IMG/VR virus record: IMGVR_UViG_3300035698_003776
Span: 1-22,736 of that record
Strand: one strand, 5' to 3'
Source: a virus
Length of the DNA: 22,736 nt
Each line of letters starts with the position of its first letter. The first letter of the stretch is position 1. Positions 21,344 to 22,736 of this stretch are shown piece after piece. Under the pieces are notes generated by a model, which saw nothing but the letters and a program-made list of their open reading frames with translations, searched no databases and was not told where the DNA came from. Position numbers and translations under genes: made by a program.

Positions 21344-22736
21344 TGGCAATTTTTGGTATAAATCTTACAGGCATGGGCAGTATCGCACTCCCTTCAACTA
21401 ACGATGGCGGGCTACCTAGGGAGTACGCCACTACCGCGCCTGGGCCAGATAATTTAGTCGATAACCCCGCCATGGACATGACGCCTGAGCAGGCACTAGA
21501 AAACATAGGTAAGGGCCAACTACCGGGGATGCTTAGCAGTATAGAGGGTGATGGTAACCTACAACAGCGCGGCGGAGGCGGGGGCATACTCAACGCACCT
21601 GGTATCAAGGGCGTTGTGGATACTCTTAGGGATGAGGGTTCGAAGGTCGTTCGGGATGTCGCCAGGCCTATCACAGAACAGATGAGCTTCGCCGAAGATA
21701 TTGCCAGAAACGGTATGGGCGCACTCAACCCAGACAAATTAAAAGAGCTCATCAGTCGCCTAGGCTTGCCCACAATGGGTGATATAATGGGAGGCGGAGG
21801 CGGAGATACAACCGCTACCGGCGGTCGTGAGATTGCTGGTGATGCTGGTAATGCTGGTAATACTGGTAATGCTGGTCTCCTACCTCAAGTAAATTTCACA
21901 GGGATTAGTGGGAATTTTGACCCAAACTTGGAGCAGCAAGTATCCCAGCTAGGGAAAAACTTCATAACTCCTGTACAGTTAGATCCTATATCGGGTAGGG
22001 CCGCTAACCAGGTAGACCTAATTTCTATGCTTAGCCGACAAGCTCGTGGCGAGGGTGGCCCTAGTCCAGCGGAATTACAACTCAAAGCCGCCCAAGATGA
22101 AAACACGAATCGGGCGCTAGCAATGGCTGCGTCCATGTCAGGTCGAGCACTACCTGCATCACAGCGCCAGATACTACAGCAACAAGCTATGGGTGCTCAG
22201 GGTGCAGGCCAGCAGGCGGCTATCCTACGGGCTCAGGAGCAACTACAGGCGATGCAGCAGCTCGGCGGTGTGGTTGGTACTGCTAGGGAGCAGGACCAAC
22301 TCCGGGCTAAGTTGGGGCTCGATGCGCAGACTACAGACAGAGACTTCCAGCTCCAATCCGGCCTAGCAGATCAAGCCGCATTCAATAGTGCCTTGGGGCA
22401 AAGTGCAGGCATCTCGGCAGACTTACGTAAATCAAATGCGGGGTTTGCACTAGATGCGTCTAAATCAAATGCGGGGTTTGCACTAGATGCGGCTAAATCA
22501 AATGCCGCAAATGCTATGATGGGTCGGGGCCAAGACCTTGGAGTATCTGAGGGGTTGCTTGAACGTAATCTCAGGCGCGACCTGCAGGACTCACAGGCAC
22601 AGTCAGCCGCTGATAGTGCCCGAGTGGCGCGGGATACAGCAATCGCCGGAGGGGTAATCGAGGGGTTTTCGTCGATGATACCCATGGCAGCAGCCGGTTC
22701 GGATAAGCGCCTTAAGCATGGTATCAAAAATGTAAG
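21343..22736 (+). CDS. Repeat-rich virion protein entering an S74 chaperone domain (3' end outside window)
   Basis: The frame runs from ATG 21343 (1-base overlap with the preceding stop) to the window edge, at least 464 residues without a stop. The N-terminal part is Gly-rich (RGGGGGI; GGGGGD). A short AGN-type tripeptide repeat occupies residues 165-178, and a Gln/Ala-rich helical region (about 235-330) is followed by an 11-residue repeat KSNAGFALDA(S/A) at 363-384. The last residues, SDKRLKHGIKNV (453-464), match the start of a peptidase S74 intramolecular chaperone, which in tail fibres and spikes trimerises the protein and then cleaves itself. The rest of that domain should lie just beyond the window. 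Likely a tail-associated or internal virion protein; the exact role is not certain. Confidence 0.82.
   Translation, partial: MAIFGINLTGMGSIALPSTNDGGLPREYATTAPGPDNLVDNPAMDMTPEQALENIGKGQLPGMLSSIEGDGNLQQRGGGGGILNAPGIKGVVDTLRDEGSKVVRDVARPITEQMSFAEDIARNGMGALNPDKLKELISRLGLPTMGDIMGGGGGDTTATGGREIAGDAGNAGNTGNAGLLPQVNFTGISGNFDPNLEQQVSQLGKNFITPVQLDPISGRAANQVDLISMLSRQARGEGGPSPAELQLKAAQDENTNRALAMAASMSGRALPASQRQILQQQAMGAQGAGQQAAILRAQEQLQAMQQLGGVVGTAREQDQLRAKLGLDAQTTDRDFQLQSGLADQAAFNSALGQSAGISADLRKSNAGFALDASKSNAGFALDAAKSNAANAMMGRGQDLGVSEGLLERNLRRDLQDSQAQSAADSARVARDTAIAGGVIEGFSSMIPMAAAGSDKRLKHGIKNV
21835..21876 (+). repeat. 9-base coding repeat (Ala-Gly-Asn)
   Basis: GCTGGT followed by GAT or AAT repeats nearly five times (one unit begins with ACT), giving a flexible AGDAGNAGNTGNAG linker at residues 165-178 of the last protein. 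This is a slippage-prone microsatellite-like tract whose unit number may vary between relatives. Confidence 0.85.
22429..22505 (+). repeat. 33-base tandem direct repeat within coding sequence
   Basis: Two adjacent 33-base units (22429-22461 and 22462-22494) differ only at one base near the end (TCT versus GCT), with a third partial unit of 11 bases (22495-22505). They encode KSNAGFALDA(S/A) twice and then KSNA. Near identity at the DNA level suggests a recent duplication in the virion-protein gene. Confidence 0.9.

Noticed and set aside
22429-22505. CRISPR-like or attachment-site repeat
   Set aside because: Units are adjacent without spacers and in frame, so they are a coding duplication.
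21315-22727. Minus-strand frames opposite the last virion protein
   Set aside because: The + frame is open across the whole region with coherent repeats and an S74 motif; the minus frames have Pro/Ser-rich shadow composition.
1-22736. tRNA genes, integrase, repressor or other lysogeny genes
   Set aside because: None could be recognised on either strand in this window; they may lie outside it.

Overview
The window is a continuous stretch of a tailed double-stranded DNA bacteriophage genome, most likely podovirus-like. All 28 genes called here lie on the + strand, are tightly packed (ATGA and 1-base stop/start overlaps are common) and fall into modules in phage order. No bacterial housekeeping gene, rRNA, tRNA, CRISPR array, transposase or integrase was seen. 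The portal, scaffold, capsid, adaptor, and large nozzle/stabilisation-type genes, with no tape-measure gene between capsid and tail genes, favour a short-tailed virion. The host cannot be named. Leu CTA codons and CTAG tetramers are common, which argues mildly against an enteric host.

Region 1 (1-8011) is lysis plus replication and recombination. It opens with the 3' end of a GH108-type endolysin. Next come a Cas4/RecB-like PD-(D/E)XK nuclease with a four-cysteine Fe-S signature, a putative ssDNA-binding-type protein, an HNH endonuclease, a DinG/XPD-like helicase, a metallophosphoesterase, a Sak4-like RecA-fold ATPase and a small protein. A family A DNA polymerase follows, divided over two overlapping reading frames, then a dATP/dGTP diphosphohydrolase-like protein. 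Together these look like a recombination-linked replication module; no primase or replicative DnaB-type helicase is visible.

Region 2 (8012-10220) starts with an 89-base gap, one of the two longest in the window, that ends in an ideal Shine-Dalgarno. It holds small accessory genes: a HExxH zincin-like protein, a 56-residue unknown, a ClpP-like serine protease carrying a signal peptide, a zinc-finger protein, an unknown helical protein and a GNAT-like acyltransferase.

Region 3 (10177-22736) is packaging and virion structure: terminase large subunit, small protein, portal, small membrane-like protein, scaffold, major capsid protein, putative decoration protein, small charged protein, SU10-type adaptor, two fibre-like proteins, a 1000-residue nozzle/stabilisation-type protein, and a repeat-containing virion protein that enters an S74 intramolecular-chaperone domain as the window ends.

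The most notable points are the split polymerase with Leu at the site equivalent to E. coli Pol I Phe762, a terminase whose nuclease domain seems to lack two of three catalytic aspartates, and the predicted exported ClpP-like protease beside a zincin.
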